From positions 1 through 60,307 of the forward strand of contig ONBX01000006.1 in the NCBI GenBank assembly GCA_900316205.1: a DNA stretch of 60,307 nucleotides, written 5' to 3'. The notes beneath the pieces are model-generated. The model was not told the DNA's origin and made no database searches. It saw only the letters and a program-made list of their open reading frames with translations. Position 1 is the stretch's first letter. Each line of letters starts with the position of its first letter. The DNA comes from an uncultured Eubacteriales bacterium (GTDB lineage Bacteria; Bacillota; Clostridia; Oscillospirales; Oscillospiraceae). Shown here piece by piece: positions 42,436-50,785 of the stretch. The position numbers and the translations under genes are program-made.

Positions 42436-43476
42436 ATGCGTGAGAAGAAACCGGTGCCCGGAAAAGACGGCAACAAGTATGTGCCTTTTGAAGAGCGCAC
42501 AGGGGAGAAGTCCGTGGTGTTTTTCACCCGGGATCTCTCCGAAGAGGGACTGAAAAAGATCTATGACAAGGTGGGCTCCGTGCTGGAGGGCAAGGTGGCG
42601 GTGAAGCTGCATACCGGCGAGGCGGAGGGCCCCAACATCATCCCCCGCCCCTGGGTGAAGGAGCTGCTGGCCAGCCGCCTGCCCGAGGCCACCATCATCG
42701 AGACCAACACCTATTACGAGGGCAGCCGCTACACCACCGAGGCCCACCGCAAGACCCTGGAAGTAAACGGCTGGACCTTCTGCCCCGTGGACATCACCGA
42801 CGAGCACGGCGTGGCGGCCCTGCCGGTGAAGGGCGGCAAGTGGTTTACGGAGATGCACGTGGGCGAGAGCATGCTGAACTATGACTCTCTTCTGACCTTG
42901 ACCCACTTCAAGGGCCATGTGATGGGCGGCTTCGGCGGCAGCAACAAGAACATCGGCATCGGCTGTGCCGACGGGCGGATCGGCAAAAAGGAGATCCACA
43001 GCTATCCCAACGGCGGCATGTGGAGCATCGCCGAGGAGGAGCTGATGGAGCGCATCAGCGAGAGCACCAAGGCCACCGTGGACCATTTCGCGCCCCACGT
43101 CTGCTTCATCAACGTCATGCGCAACATGTCCGTCTCCTGCGACTGCGAGGGTCCCGAGGCGGAGCCTGTGGTCACGCCGGACGTGGGCATCCTGGCCTCC
43201 CTGGACATCCTGGCGGTGGACAATGCCTGTGTGGACCTGATCTATAACCTGCCCGAAGGCGGCGGCAAGGCCCTGATCCAGCGGGTGGAGACCCGCCACG
43301 GCCTGCGCCAGCTGAGCTACATGAAGGAGCTCGGCATGGGCAACGACCGCTACACCCTCATCGATCTGGATAACGGCGAAGCCGAGATCACTGCCGCCCA
43401 GGCGGTGAAGGACGTGAAGCCCGGCTGGGAGCCGGACCGCTACAACGTCTTCTGGGGACGGAACAAGCGGAAATAA
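42436..43476 (+). CDS. DUF362 domain protein
   Basis: A 346-aa protein matching DUF362: VAVKLHTGEAEGPNIIPRPW, ETNTYYEGSRYTTEAHRKTL, LTHFKGHVMGGFGGSNKNIG and ASLDILAVDNACVDLI. Many family members are fused to 4Fe-4S ferredoxin domains, but this one has only scattered cysteines (CADG, CDCEG) and no ferredoxin motif. No signal peptide. The biochemical role of the family is not established. It has its own promoter and terminator. Confidence 0.88.
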   Translation: MREKKPVPGKDGNKYVPFEERTGEKSVVFFTRDLSEEGLKKIYDKVGSVLEGKVAVKLHTGEAEGPNIIPRPWVKELLASRLPEATIIETNTYYEGSRYTTEAHRKTLEVNGWTFCPVDITDEHGVAALPVKGGKWFTEMHVGESMLNYDSLLTLTHFKGHVMGGFGGSNKNIGIGCADGRIGKKEIHSYPNGGMWSIAEEELMERISESTKATVDHFAPHVCFINVMRNMSVSCDCEGPEAEPVVTPDVGILASLDILAVDNACVDLIYNLPEGGGKALIQRVETRHGLRQLSYMKELGMGNDRYTLIDLDNGEAEITAAQAVKDVKPGWEPDRYNVFWGRNKRK

Positions 43477-43500
43477 GTTTTGCGTTTTGAGATTTGAGAA

Positions 43501-43543
43501 AAACAGGAGCAGATCCGTATCAATTGCGGATCTGCTCCTGTTT
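43501..43543 (+). terminator. Terminator after the DUF362 gene
   Basis: A 17-bp perfect stem: AAACAGGAGCAGATCCG (43501-43517), 9-nt loop, and its complement (43527-43543). A-rich before and TTT after. Confidence 0.88.
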
Positions 43544-43573
43544 GACTGTTGGGAAGTGCTTCTGTTCCGGCAC

Positions 43574-43750
43574 TGTCATCCTGAGCCGCGGCGAAGGATC
43601 TGAAAAGAGATTCTTCGTCGCATACGCTCCTCAGAATGACTAGTTTATATTTCATCGGCGGAGGGACGGGGAAGGGAGGTTTTTCGCCACCTCATCCGTC
43701 ATTCGGCGGAGCGTAACACGCCGAATGACACCTTCTCCTCAAGGAGAAGG
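43574..43750. repeat. Two palindromic repeats between convergent genes
   Basis: First, a nested palindrome at 43574-43640: GTCATCCTGAG ... CGAAGGATCT-GAAA-AGAGATTCTTCG ... CTCAGAATGAC. Second, a double hairpin: GTCATTCGGCG/CGCCGAATGAC (43698-43708 with 43719-43729) and CCTTCTCCT/AGGAGAAGG (43731-43739 with 43742-43750). No gene in 43544-43800. Confidence 0.85.
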
Positions 43751-43800
43751 CTTTGGGACGCGTGGCGTCCGCGGATTATGCCGAGGGCCGGTGGAGGCAC

Positions 43801-45498
43801 TCAGCGCAGCACCACGCTGGTCTGGCCTCCCAAGGTGAGCGTGCTGCCTTCCAGGGTGGCCTCGCCCGCCCCGATGCAGGCGGCGATGCTGTCAAAGTCC
43901 AGGCCCAGGGCTGCCAGATCAATGGTCACGGCACTCTGGGCGGGATTGTGCAGAACGCAGACGGAGGAGCCCTCCCAGGTGGAGACGAAGCCGCCCGCCT
44001 TGCCGTTGGGAACGGAAACGGCGCTGTATTCGCCCCGGGCGATCTCGGGATTGGCCCGGCGGATCAGGATCAGGCGCTTATAGTAGTTATAGAGGCTGTC
44101 ACTTTGACCAAGCTGAAGCTGAACGCTGTTGTCCTGGGCGCGATAAGTGCTGCCCTCCGGGTCCCGCACCGTGTCCCCGTCGCCCCAGAGCATGGCGAGA
44201 CGGCGGTTGGCGTCGGTGTTGGCGCCGCCCCGGGAGCCCCGCAGGCCGATCTCCTCCCCATAGTAGAGGAAGGGGGAGCCGGGCCCGAGGATGTAGAGGT
44301 TCGCGGCCATCTGCATCTGACCGCTGGAAGCCTGGAGGTAGCCGGCGGCCCGGTCCATGTCATGGTTGGAGATGAAGGGCACCAGCATGGCGTCCTCCCG
44401 CAGGGCGCGGACCGACCGGAGATAGCCCTCCACATACGAGGTATAACGCCCTGCCGAGCCGGTCTTCGCGGTGGAGGCGATAAGACCGTCTGTCTGGGAC
44501 ATGGAGAAATTGAAGCAGTTCATGGCTCCGTAGTACTGGTCGGTGACGCCGTCCCCGTCCCAGACCTCGGCCACCACATAGATCTCCGGGTCGATCTTTC
44601 GCAGCTCCGCCATGTACCAGTCCCAGAAGGAGGCGCTGCCGGCGTTGTCGCCGAAGTAGACGTACTTGGCGGCGTCGAAGCGGAAGCCGTCCACCCCCAG
44701 GTCCAGGTAGTACTTCGCCACGTCCAGCACCGCCTGGCGCACCAGGTCGTTGTCAAAGTTCAGCTCCGGCATGGCGGAGTCAAAGTTGCACTCGTAATAG
44801 TCCTCCGTGCCGGAGATGGGGGCAAAGGTCCGGCCCGCCGGGGCGCTCTCTCCGGCGCCGTACCAGCAGTAGAAGTCATAGTAGGGGTCGGCGGCATCCT
44901 GGTTCCGGTGGGCGCTGACAAAGGAGGAGAACCAGGCGTTGCGGTTGCCGGTGTGGTTGATGGGCAGGTCCAGGATCAGCTTCACGTTGCGGCTCTCGCA
45001 GAGATCCGCCAGCTCCTTCAGATCCTCCATGCTGCCGAAGTCCGGGTCCACGGCGTAGTAGTCCGTCACGTCATACTTGTGATAGGAGGGGGAATCGTAG
45101 ATCGGCGTGAGCCAGATGCCCTCCACCCCCAGACTCAGACCGGAGGCGGGGTCTCCGTCGTTGAGATAGTCAAAACGGTCGATAATGCCTCTCAGGTCCC
45201 CGATGCCGTCCCCGTCAGAGTCGGAGAAGGAGCCCACAAAGATCTCGTAAAAGACCCGGGCGTTGTCCTCCGCCTCGGCATAGCGGCTCAGATCCACATC
45301 GTCGATGATAGCTTCGCCGGTATCGCTCAGCAGATAGCGCCCGCTGTCGTCCCGGTCAGGCACTGCGGCCTCCACCGGGGCGTCAACGGCGGATCCGGCA
45401 TCGGACGGGGCCTCCGCCGGCGCCGACACAGGCTGTCCGCAGGCGGGCAGCAGAAACAGCAGGGCCAGGATCAGAGCGAGAAGGGAGCTGCGTTTCAT
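43801..45498 (-). CDS. GH13 alpha-amylase-family lipoprotein
   Basis: A 565-aa surface lipoprotein: signal MKRSSLLALILALLFLLPAC with Cys20, an Ala/Pro-rich linker to about 50, then a GH13 barrel. Catalytic landmarks: nucleophile Asp in DGFRFDAAKY, acid/base Glu in VVAEVWDG, third Asp in FISNHDMDR; strand 2 is GVEGIWLTPIYDSPSYHKYD. The C-terminal beta domain ends TLTLGGQTSVVLR. It probably cleaves alpha-glucans outside the cell, feeding an importer such as that at 49123-54343. Start at 45498 with GGAGG nine bases upstream; a GTG nine bases earlier is too close to the ribosome site. Confidence 0.92.
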   Translation of the reverse strand: MKRSSLLALILALLFLLPACGQPVSAPAEAPSDAGSAVDAPVEAAVPDRDDSGRYLLSDTGEAIIDDVDLSRYAEAEDNARVFYEIFVGSFSDSDGDGIGDLRGIIDRFDYLNDGDPASGLSLGVEGIWLTPIYDSPSYHKYDVTDYYAVDPDFGSMEDLKELADLCESRNVKLILDLPINHTGNRNAWFSSFVSAHRNQDAADPYYDFYCWYGAGESAPAGRTFAPISGTEDYYECNFDSAMPELNFDNDLVRQAVLDVAKYYLDLGVDGFRFDAAKYVYFGDNAGSASFWDWYMAELRKIDPEIYVVAEVWDGDGVTDQYYGAMNCFNFSMSQTDGLIASTAKTGSAGRYTSYVEGYLRSVRALREDAMLVPFISNHDMDRAAGYLQASSGQMQMAANLYILGPGSPFLYYGEEIGLRGSRGGANTDANRRLAMLWGDGDTVRDPEGSTYRAQDNSVQLQLGQSDSLYNYYKRLILIRRANPEIARGEYSAVSVPNGKAGGFVSTWEGSSVCVLHNPAQSAVTIDLAALGLDFDSIAACIGAGEATLEGSTLTLGGQTSVVLR

Positions 45499-45534
45499 AC
45501 AAGTCACCTCCGAGAAAATGCTTTTGATGGTAAA

Positions 45535-45563
45535 AGTTTAACGAGAGAGGAGCGCTTTGTCAA
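45535..45563 (-). promoter_or_regulatory. Promoter of the GH13 gene
   Basis: Minus-strand TTGACA (45563-45558), 17-base spacer, TAAACT (45540-45535). It lies 20 bases from the divergent plus-strand promoter. Confidence 0.8.
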
Positions 45564-45583
45564 GCGCGAAAGAACAAAAGCGG

Positions 45584-45613
45584 TTGACGGAAGGGGAGCA
45601 GGGCGACTATAAT
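45584..45613 (+). promoter_or_regulatory. Promoter giving a probably leaderless mRNA
   Basis: TTGACG (45584-45589), 18-base spacer, TATAAT (45608-45613). The expected start point, six to nine bases past the -10, coincides with the ATG at 45620. Confidence 0.8.
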
Positions 45614-45619
45614 CGAGGC

Positions 45620-46120
45620 ATGGAAACGATGATGTTTTACCGGCCGGAGGATCAGGACCGGCTGAAGACAAGGGAAAAGAAAGCGCGGGCGTGGGTCTGG
45701 GCGCTGGCCGGACTGACGCTGGCGCTTTGCGTGCTTTTTTGCTGCCTGACCAATACCGCAAACGCCGGACGGATGGAGATCGCCACCCTCATCACCTCCT
45801 GTGTGGGGGGCTGGCTTGTGATCTACGGACGGACCTTCGGTGTGCAGGAGGCCAGACACGAGCGGGAGCACGCGGCCTACCTGATCGGAGCGGAACAGAC
45901 AGCGGTCCGGGGCAAGCTTACCGTGACGAAGGAGCGCCTGCGGATCCGGGGCAGCATCCGGATCCGGGTCCTGCTGCTGGAGGACGGAAAGACCACCCGG
46001 CGCCTCAAGGTGAACGAGACCAAAGTGCGCGCCCTGCGGCCCTGGGACGGGAAGACAGTGACGCTGCTTTTGGCGGGCGGCTATGTGGCCGGGATCGGAG
46101 GGGACGATGCAGGTACTTAA
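45620..46120 (+). CDS. Two-span membrane protein of unknown function
   Basis: A 166-aa protein, no family recognised. Basic N terminus (RLKTREKKARAW), two membrane segments at about 28-47 and 56-72 (VWALAGLTLALCVLFCCLTN; ATLITSCVGGWLVIYGRTFG), then a cytosolic beta-rich domain (TAVRGKLTVTKERLRIRGSI). The ATG at 45620 stands exactly where transcription should begin; ATGs at 45629 and 45632 are alternatives, none with a ribosome site, so the mRNA is leaderless or nearly so. A longer upstream frame crosses the promoter and is rejected. It overlaps the next gene by 14 bases. Confidence 0.8.
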   Translation: METMMFYRPEDQDRLKTREKKARAWVWALAGLTLALCVLFCCLTNTANAGRMEIATLITSCVGGWLVIYGRTFGVQEARHEREHAAYLIGAEQTAVRGKLTVTKERLRIRGSIRIRVLLLEDGKTTRRLKVNETKVRALRPWDGKTVTLLLAGGYVAGIGGDDAGT

Positions 46121-46655
46121 AAACATCTGGTCCCAGCTCCACCGCTTTGTGTTCTGGGCCTTGCTCTCCACCATCTTCTGGGCCTGGATCTTCACCATCA
46201 TCACCGACACCGTGCCGGAGAAAAAGGTGACCCTCTATGTGCAGACCGAGAACTGCCGCAGCCAGGAGCTGGCGCTGAAGCTGGAGGAGGAGAAACCGGA
46301 GGGAATCAAAATGATCAAGGTCCACCCCTTCTCCTACGCGGTCTTCGGGGACCGGGAGCTGCTGGAGGCGGATCTCTACGCCGTGAGAGAGACGGAAGCG
46401 GAGGCGATGGTGCCGGGCTTTGCGCCCCTGGACGGGGAGGGCCTGGACGTCGGCGGACGGGAGCTCTACGTCCGGGACGGGGTCGCATACGGCGTGAAGC
46501 TCTCGGGGCCCGGGGAAGCGGGCGCTGCGGCCGCTTACATGGGCTATGAGCCGGGAGAGAGCTACTATCTGTTTTTTAACGCCGGATCGCCCCACCTGAG
46601 CGGCGGCGACGGAGCTGCCCTCCGGGTAGCGGAAGCCCTGCTGAAGCTGAAATAA
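46107..46655 (+). CDS. Single-span membrane protein of unknown function
   Basis: A 182-aa protein with an N-terminal membrane anchor (FVFWALLSTIFWAWIFTIIT, about 14-33) and an extracytoplasmic or cytosolic alpha/beta domain of about 145 residues beginning EKKVTLYVQTENCRSQELAL. It has the look of a conserved hypothetical of Oscillospiraceae. The start at 46107 follows GGAGGGG inside the upstream gene, which it overlaps, so the two are likely to work together. Confidence 0.8.
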   Translation: MQVLKNIWSQLHRFVFWALLSTIFWAWIFTIITDTVPEKKVTLYVQTENCRSQELALKLEEEKPEGIKMIKVHPFSYAVFGDRELLEADLYAVRETEAEAMVPGFAPLDGEGLDVGGRELYVRDGVAYGVKLSGPGEAGAAAAYMGYEPGESYYLFFNAGSPHLSGGDGAALRVAEALLKLK

Positions 46656-46675
46656 GGAATGAAGGAATGAACTTG

Positions 46676-46800
46676 AACCCCTTCCGTCATTCGCCTCGCG
46701 GAGGAACGGCGAATGACACCTCCCACATAGGGGAGGCAAGATAGGGGATCCCTTGCTCCCCCCTGTGGGGGAAGTCCCCAGTGCGCACTCTGGAGGATAG
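46676..46800. repeat. Double-hairpin repeats upstream of the galactanase gene
   Basis: GTCATTCGCC (46686-46695) pairs with GGCGAATGAC (46708-46717), then CCTCCC/GGGAGG (46719-46736). A second, poorer unit (GCTCCCCCC...GGGGGAAG, CCAGTGCGCACTCTGG) runs to about 46795. It is probably the terminator of the upstream pair. Confidence 0.8.
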
Positions 46801-46873
46801 GGGGATCCGATCCGTGCCGCGAAGCGGCACACAACAATTTCTTCATTTTATAACGCATCAAAGGAGAAGCAAC

Positions 46874-48853
46874 ATGAGAAGAAAGACCTGGATCGCCCTG
46901 CTTCTGCTGCCGGCTCTGCTGCTGGCGGCCTGCGGCGGCAGCCCGGCAAAGACAGAGGAGAAAACCCAGGGCGCGGAGGAGCCCGTGGAGAGCAGCCTGT
47001 ATGTAAAAAAGGTGGAGGACCTGCCGGAGGATTTCATCCTGGGCATGGACGTGTCCTCCCTCATCGCCGAGGAGCAGAGCGGCGTGCGCTACTTTGACTT
47101 TGACGGCGTGGAGAAGGATCTGCTGGAGATCCTGGCGGAAAACGGCGTGACCCACATCCGAGTCCGGGTGTGGAACGATCCCTATGACGAAAAAGGCATG
47201 GGCTTCGGCGGCGGCAACTGCGATATCGACAAGGCCCTCGCCATCGGGCAGCGGGCCGCCCAATACGGCCTGAAGCTCATCGTGGATTTCCACTATTCCG
47301 ACTTCTGGGCGGATCCCGGCAAACAGATGGCGCCCCGGGCCTGGGCGGACATGGATGTGGAGACCAAGGCCGAGGCCCTCTGCGCCTATACGAAGGAGAG
47401 CCTGCAGAAGCTCATGGACGGCGGCGTGGACATCGCCATGGTCCAGGTGGGCAACGAGACCAACGGTGCCCTCTGCGGTGAGGACAGCTGGAGCAATATC
47501 CAGCTGCTGATGAAGGCCGGTTCCCGGGCCATCCGGGAGGTCTGCCCCCAGGCGCAGGTGGCGGTGCACTTTGCCAATCCCGAGCGCTCCGGCAGCTATG
47601 CCGATTATGCGGACTGTCTGGATTACTATGGGGTGGACTACGATGTGTTCGCCTCCTCCTACTATCCCTTCTGGCACGGTACCAGGGAAAATCTGGCCCA
47701 GGTGCTGGGCGGCATCCACCGGCTCTACGGCAAGCAGGTCATGGTGATGGAGACCTCCTGGCCCTACACCGGCGAGGACTCCGATTTCTCCGGCAACAAC
47801 GTGGGGGATGGCTCCGGCTTGCAGCTGGATTATCCCTTCACCGTCCAGGCCCAGGCAAACGCCGTCCGGGACGTGGCGGACACCGTGGCCCATATCCCCG
47901 GGGGCATCGGACTGTGCTGCTGGGAAGGCGCCTGGATCAGCGTGGGCACCGAGTCCTGGGAGCAGAACAGCGCCCTCTGGGAGCAGTTCGGCTCCGGCTG
48001 GGCCAGCAGCTATGCCGCGGCCTATGACCCGGACGACGCGGGGAAATACTACGGCGGCTGCTCCTGGGATAACCAGACCTTCTTTGATCCCGCCGGACAT
48101 CCGCTGGAGTCCCTGCGGGTCTTCCGGCTCCTGGGACAGGGCAACGAGCTGCCCCTGGTGCCGGACGCCATTGAGGACTGCAGCATCACCGTGGACCTGG
48201 CAGGGGAACTGACCATGCCGGAGATCGTGAACGCCGTCATGAGCGACAACAGCCGGGAGGCGATCCCGGTGGAGTGGGAGCTGGATGATACCCTGCGAGA
48301 GCAGATGTTTGCGGGCGGTCCCGCGGTCTATGAGGTCAAGGGCCAGGCCCAGGGCATGGAGGCAAGATGCCTTGTGAACATGGTGGAGTTCAACTACCTG
48401 GAAAACGGCGACTTCGAGACCGGCAAGCTGGAGCCCTGGACCGTCACCGAGCGGGGCAAGGCGGACCAGCTCTATGTGGAGAACAAGCCCGGCGATTCCC
48501 TGGACGGCAAGTGGCACATGCACTTCTGGAGCGAGAAGGAAAACAGCGTGGATTTCAGCCTGGAGCAGACCGTCACCGGCCTCAGACCCGGCAGCTACCG
48601 CTTCGGCATCTCCATCATGGGCGGCGACTGCGGCGAGACGGAGATCTACGCCTATGCCCTGGTGGACGGGGAGCTTGTGGCCACGGCGCCTCTCACTGTC
48701 ACCGTCTGGGACAGCTGGGACAGCGCCAGAATCCCGAATATCCGGGTGCAGGAGGGCCAGAGCGTCACCGTTGGCATTTTCGTGAAATGCCAGGGCGCGG
48801 GCAACGGCGCCTGGGGCAAGATCGACGCCGCCATGCTCAACGCGGAGAGCTGA
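46874..48853 (+). CDS. GH53 endo-beta-1,4-galactanase lipoprotein with C-terminal binding domains
   Basis: A 659-aa surface lipoprotein (signal MRRKTWIALLLLPALLLAAC). The GH53 barrel runs from about 50 to 410: GMDVSSLIAEEQSGVRYFDF, HIRVRVWNDPYDEKGMGFGG, acid/base Glu195 in VQVGNETNG, nucleophile Glu293 in VMETSWPY. After it come an Ig-like domain (about 435-510) and a jelly-roll module (NYLENGDFETGKLEPWTV ... to the end) like the galactan-binding CBM61. It should cut arabinogalactan type I side chains of pectin. Start at 46874 behind AAGGAGAA. A terminator separates it from the sugar importer operon. Confidence 0.94.
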   Translation: MRRKTWIALLLLPALLLAACGGSPAKTEEKTQGAEEPVESSLYVKKVEDLPEDFILGMDVSSLIAEEQSGVRYFDFDGVEKDLLEILAENGVTHIRVRVWNDPYDEKGMGFGGGNCDIDKALAIGQRAAQYGLKLIVDFHYSDFWADPGKQMAPRAWADMDVETKAEALCAYTKESLQKLMDGGVDIAMVQVGNETNGALCGEDSWSNIQLLMKAGSRAIREVCPQAQVAVHFANPERSGSYADYADCLDYYGVDYDVFASSYYPFWHGTRENLAQVLGGIHRLYGKQVMVMETSWPYTGEDSDFSGNNVGDGSGLQLDYPFTVQAQANAVRDVADTVAHIPGGIGLCCWEGAWISVGTESWEQNSALWEQFGSGWASSYAAAYDPDDAGKYYGGCSWDNQTFFDPAGHPLESLRVFRLLGQGNELPLVPDAIEDCSITVDLAGELTMPEIVNAVMSDNSREAIPVEWELDDTLREQMFAGGPAVYEVKGQAQGMEARCLVNMVEFNYLENGDFETGKLEPWTVTERGKADQLYVENKPGDSLDGKWHMHFWSEKENSVDFSLEQTVTGLRPGSYRFGISIMGGDCGETEIYAYALVDGELVATAPLTVTVWDSWDSARIPNIRVQEGQSVTVGIFVKCQGAGNGAWGKIDAAMLNAES

Positions 48854-48883
48854 GGCAGCTGAGCATCCTGCAATAACTTGTGC

Positions 48884-48919
48884 AAAATCCCGGCTTTTTG
48901 GAGAAAAAGCCGGGATTTT
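48884..48919 (+). terminator. Terminator of the galactanase gene
   Basis: AAAATCCCGGCTTTTT (48884-48899), loop GGAG, AAAAAGCCGGGATTTT (48904-48919): 16-bp perfect stem. Confidence 0.93.
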
Positions 48920-48981
48920 GAAAGTTGTGCACAATTTTTGAAAGCGATTTTTGGCGAAGTTTACTTCCCCTTTTTTGAATA

Positions 48982-49017
48982 TCTCCCGTGGACAAGGGGG
49001 AGACGGGAGAGTATAAT
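48982..49017 (+). promoter_or_regulatory. Promoter and possible operator of the sugar importer
   Basis: TGGACA (48989-48994), 17-base spacer, TATAAT (49012-49017). A perfect inverted repeat TCTCCCGT (48982-48989) and ACGGGAGA (49003-49010), 13 bases apart, embraces the -35 and most of the spacer, as expected of a repressor site. No regulator gene is adjacent. Confidence 0.75.
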
Positions 49018-49122
49018 AGTACCGCAAAAATGAAAGGACATCATTTTTGCTCTGTTGCAGTCCGTAATGGAAAACAGGAATTCATCGGCAAAAGCCATGA
49101 AGAAAAATGAGGAGGAAACAAA

Positions 49123-50676
49123 ATGAAGAAACTGTTTGCCCTGCTTCTCGCGCTGGCAATGGTCTTTTCCCTGGCTGCCTGCGGCGGTGAATCCGCTCCC
49201 GCATCCGCCGGCGAGAACAAGACCGATGCTCCCACTGCGGAAGCTCCTGCCGCCGGCGGCGAGCTGGCCGGCACCTATGACATCACCGTGTGGTGCGCTG
49301 ATGCCATTGTCGATCTGACCAAGAAGCAGATCGAGGACTTTAACGCCAACAACACCGACGGCATCACCTTCAACGCCACAGTCGAGGCTGTGGGTGAGGG
49401 CGACGCTGCCACCCAGATGATCACCGACGTGGAAGCCGGCGGCGACCTGTTCTGCTTCGCGCAGGACCAGTTTGCCCGTCTGGTGCAGGCCGGTGCTCTC
49501 AGCAAGCTGGGCGTCCAGGCTGCCGAGATGGTCAGAACCGCCAACGATGAAGGCGCGGTCTCCGCTTCCACTCTCGATGGCGACCTGTATGCCTACCCCC
49601 TGACCTCCGATAACGGCTACTTCATGTACTATGACAAGTCCGTTATCCCCGAGGAAGACGTGGACTCTCTGGAGAAGCTGGTTGAGGACTGCGAAGCCGC
49701 CGGCAAGTACTTCTCCATGGAGACCGACACTTCCGCCTGGTACATCGCTTCCTTCTTCTTCGGCACCGGCTGCGTGTCCGAGTGGGCCACTGACGTGGAA
49801 GGCAACTGGCAGCTGAACGACACCTTCAACAGCCCCGAGGGCCTGATCGCCGCCAAGGGCATGAAGAAGCTGGTCGATTCTCCCATGTACCTGAGCTCCT
49901 CTGACGGCGCCGGCTTCGACTCGGGCTGCGCCATCGTTGTCACCGGCACCTGGGCCTACAACACCGTGGAAGGCATCCTGGGCGAGAACATGGGCGTGGC
50001 TGACCTGCCCTCCTTCGAGGTGGACGGTAAGGAGTACCACATGGGCTCCTTCTCCGGCTTCAAGCTCCTGGGTGTCAAGCCCCAGACCGATGCTGTCAAG
50101 TCCGCTGCTCTGCACAAGCTGGCTCAGTATCTGACCGGTGAGCAGGGCCAGATGGAGCGCTTCCAGGCCGCTGCCTGGGGTCCCTCCAACATGAACGACC
50201 AGGCTTCCGATGCTGTCCAGGCCAACGTGGCTCTGGCTGCTCTGATCGAGCAGAACAAGTACGCTACCGTTCAGGGCCAGATCGCCGGCTCCTGGTGGGA
50301 TATCGCCAAGGTCATCGGCACTGACGTGGAGAACGCCACCGACGAGGCCGGCCTGCAGGCTGCTCTGGACAACTACAGCGCTGCCATCTCCGATTTCCTG
50401 AACATGGATCCCGAGGCCGCAGCTGCCTGGTCCGTCATCGGCGCTCTCTGCGGCACCAACTGGGATACCGACTTCCCCATGACTGAGGTCTCCGAGGGCG
50501 TGTTCCAGTCTGAGGTCCTGGAGCTCAAGGCCGGCGACGAGCTGAAGTGCCGTCAGGGCGCTTCCTGGGATGTGAACTTCCCCGCCGACAACGTGGTCGT
50601 GGAAGCCGACGGCAGCTACATTGTCCAGCTGACCATCGACGGCGACACCGGCACTGTGGAACTGATCGCGCAGTAA
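49123..50676 (+). CDS. Oligosaccharide-binding lipoprotein with a SusE-like C-terminal domain
   Basis: A 517-aa MalE-type lipoprotein: signal MKKLFALLLALAMVFSLAAC (Cys20), linker to about 45, then family 1 binding protein (YDITVWCADAIVDLTKKQIE ... PLTSDNGYFMYYDKSVIPEE). Residues 436-517 (WSVIGALCGTNWDTDFPMTE ... ELKCRQGASWDVNF) match the pattern of the small beta domains of Bacteroides SusE/SusF starch-binding proteins, an uncommon fusion. Ligand is not fixed: maltodextrin is suggested by that domain and the nearby GH13 lipoprotein, galacto-oligosaccharides by the GH53 gene just upstream. Confidence 0.9.
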   Translation: MKKLFALLLALAMVFSLAACGGESAPASAGENKTDAPTAEAPAAGGELAGTYDITVWCADAIVDLTKKQIEDFNANNTDGITFNATVEAVGEGDAATQMITDVEAGGDLFCFAQDQFARLVQAGALSKLGVQAAEMVRTANDEGAVSASTLDGDLYAYPLTSDNGYFMYYDKSVIPEEDVDSLEKLVEDCEAAGKYFSMETDTSAWYIASFFFGTGCVSEWATDVEGNWQLNDTFNSPEGLIAAKGMKKLVDSPMYLSSSDGAGFDSGCAIVVTGTWAYNTVEGILGENMGVADLPSFEVDGKEYHMGSFSGFKLLGVKPQTDAVKSAALHKLAQYLTGEQGQMERFQAAAWGPSNMNDQASDAVQANVALAALIEQNKYATVQGQIAGSWWDIAKVIGTDVENATDEAGLQAALDNYSAAISDFLNMDPEAAAAWSVIGALCGTNWDTDFPMTEVSEGVFQSEVLELKAGDELKCRQGASWDVNFPADNVVVEADGSYIVQLTIDGDTGTVELIAQ

Positions 50677-50735
50677 GCGAAAACAGCTGCATACAAGACC
50701 AAAGTTAATCATTCACTTTGGCTGAACCAAACGAG

Positions 50736-50770
50736 TGGTTGGAGTCAGGTTTTGGCTCCAACCATTTTAT
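50736..50770 (+). terminator. Leaky terminator after the binding-protein gene
   Basis: TGGTTGGAG (50736-50744) pairs with CTCCAACCA (50756-50764), followed by TTTTAT. Probably lets only part of the transcription reach the permease genes. Confidence 0.8.
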
Positions 50771-50785
50771 AAAAGGGGCAATGAT

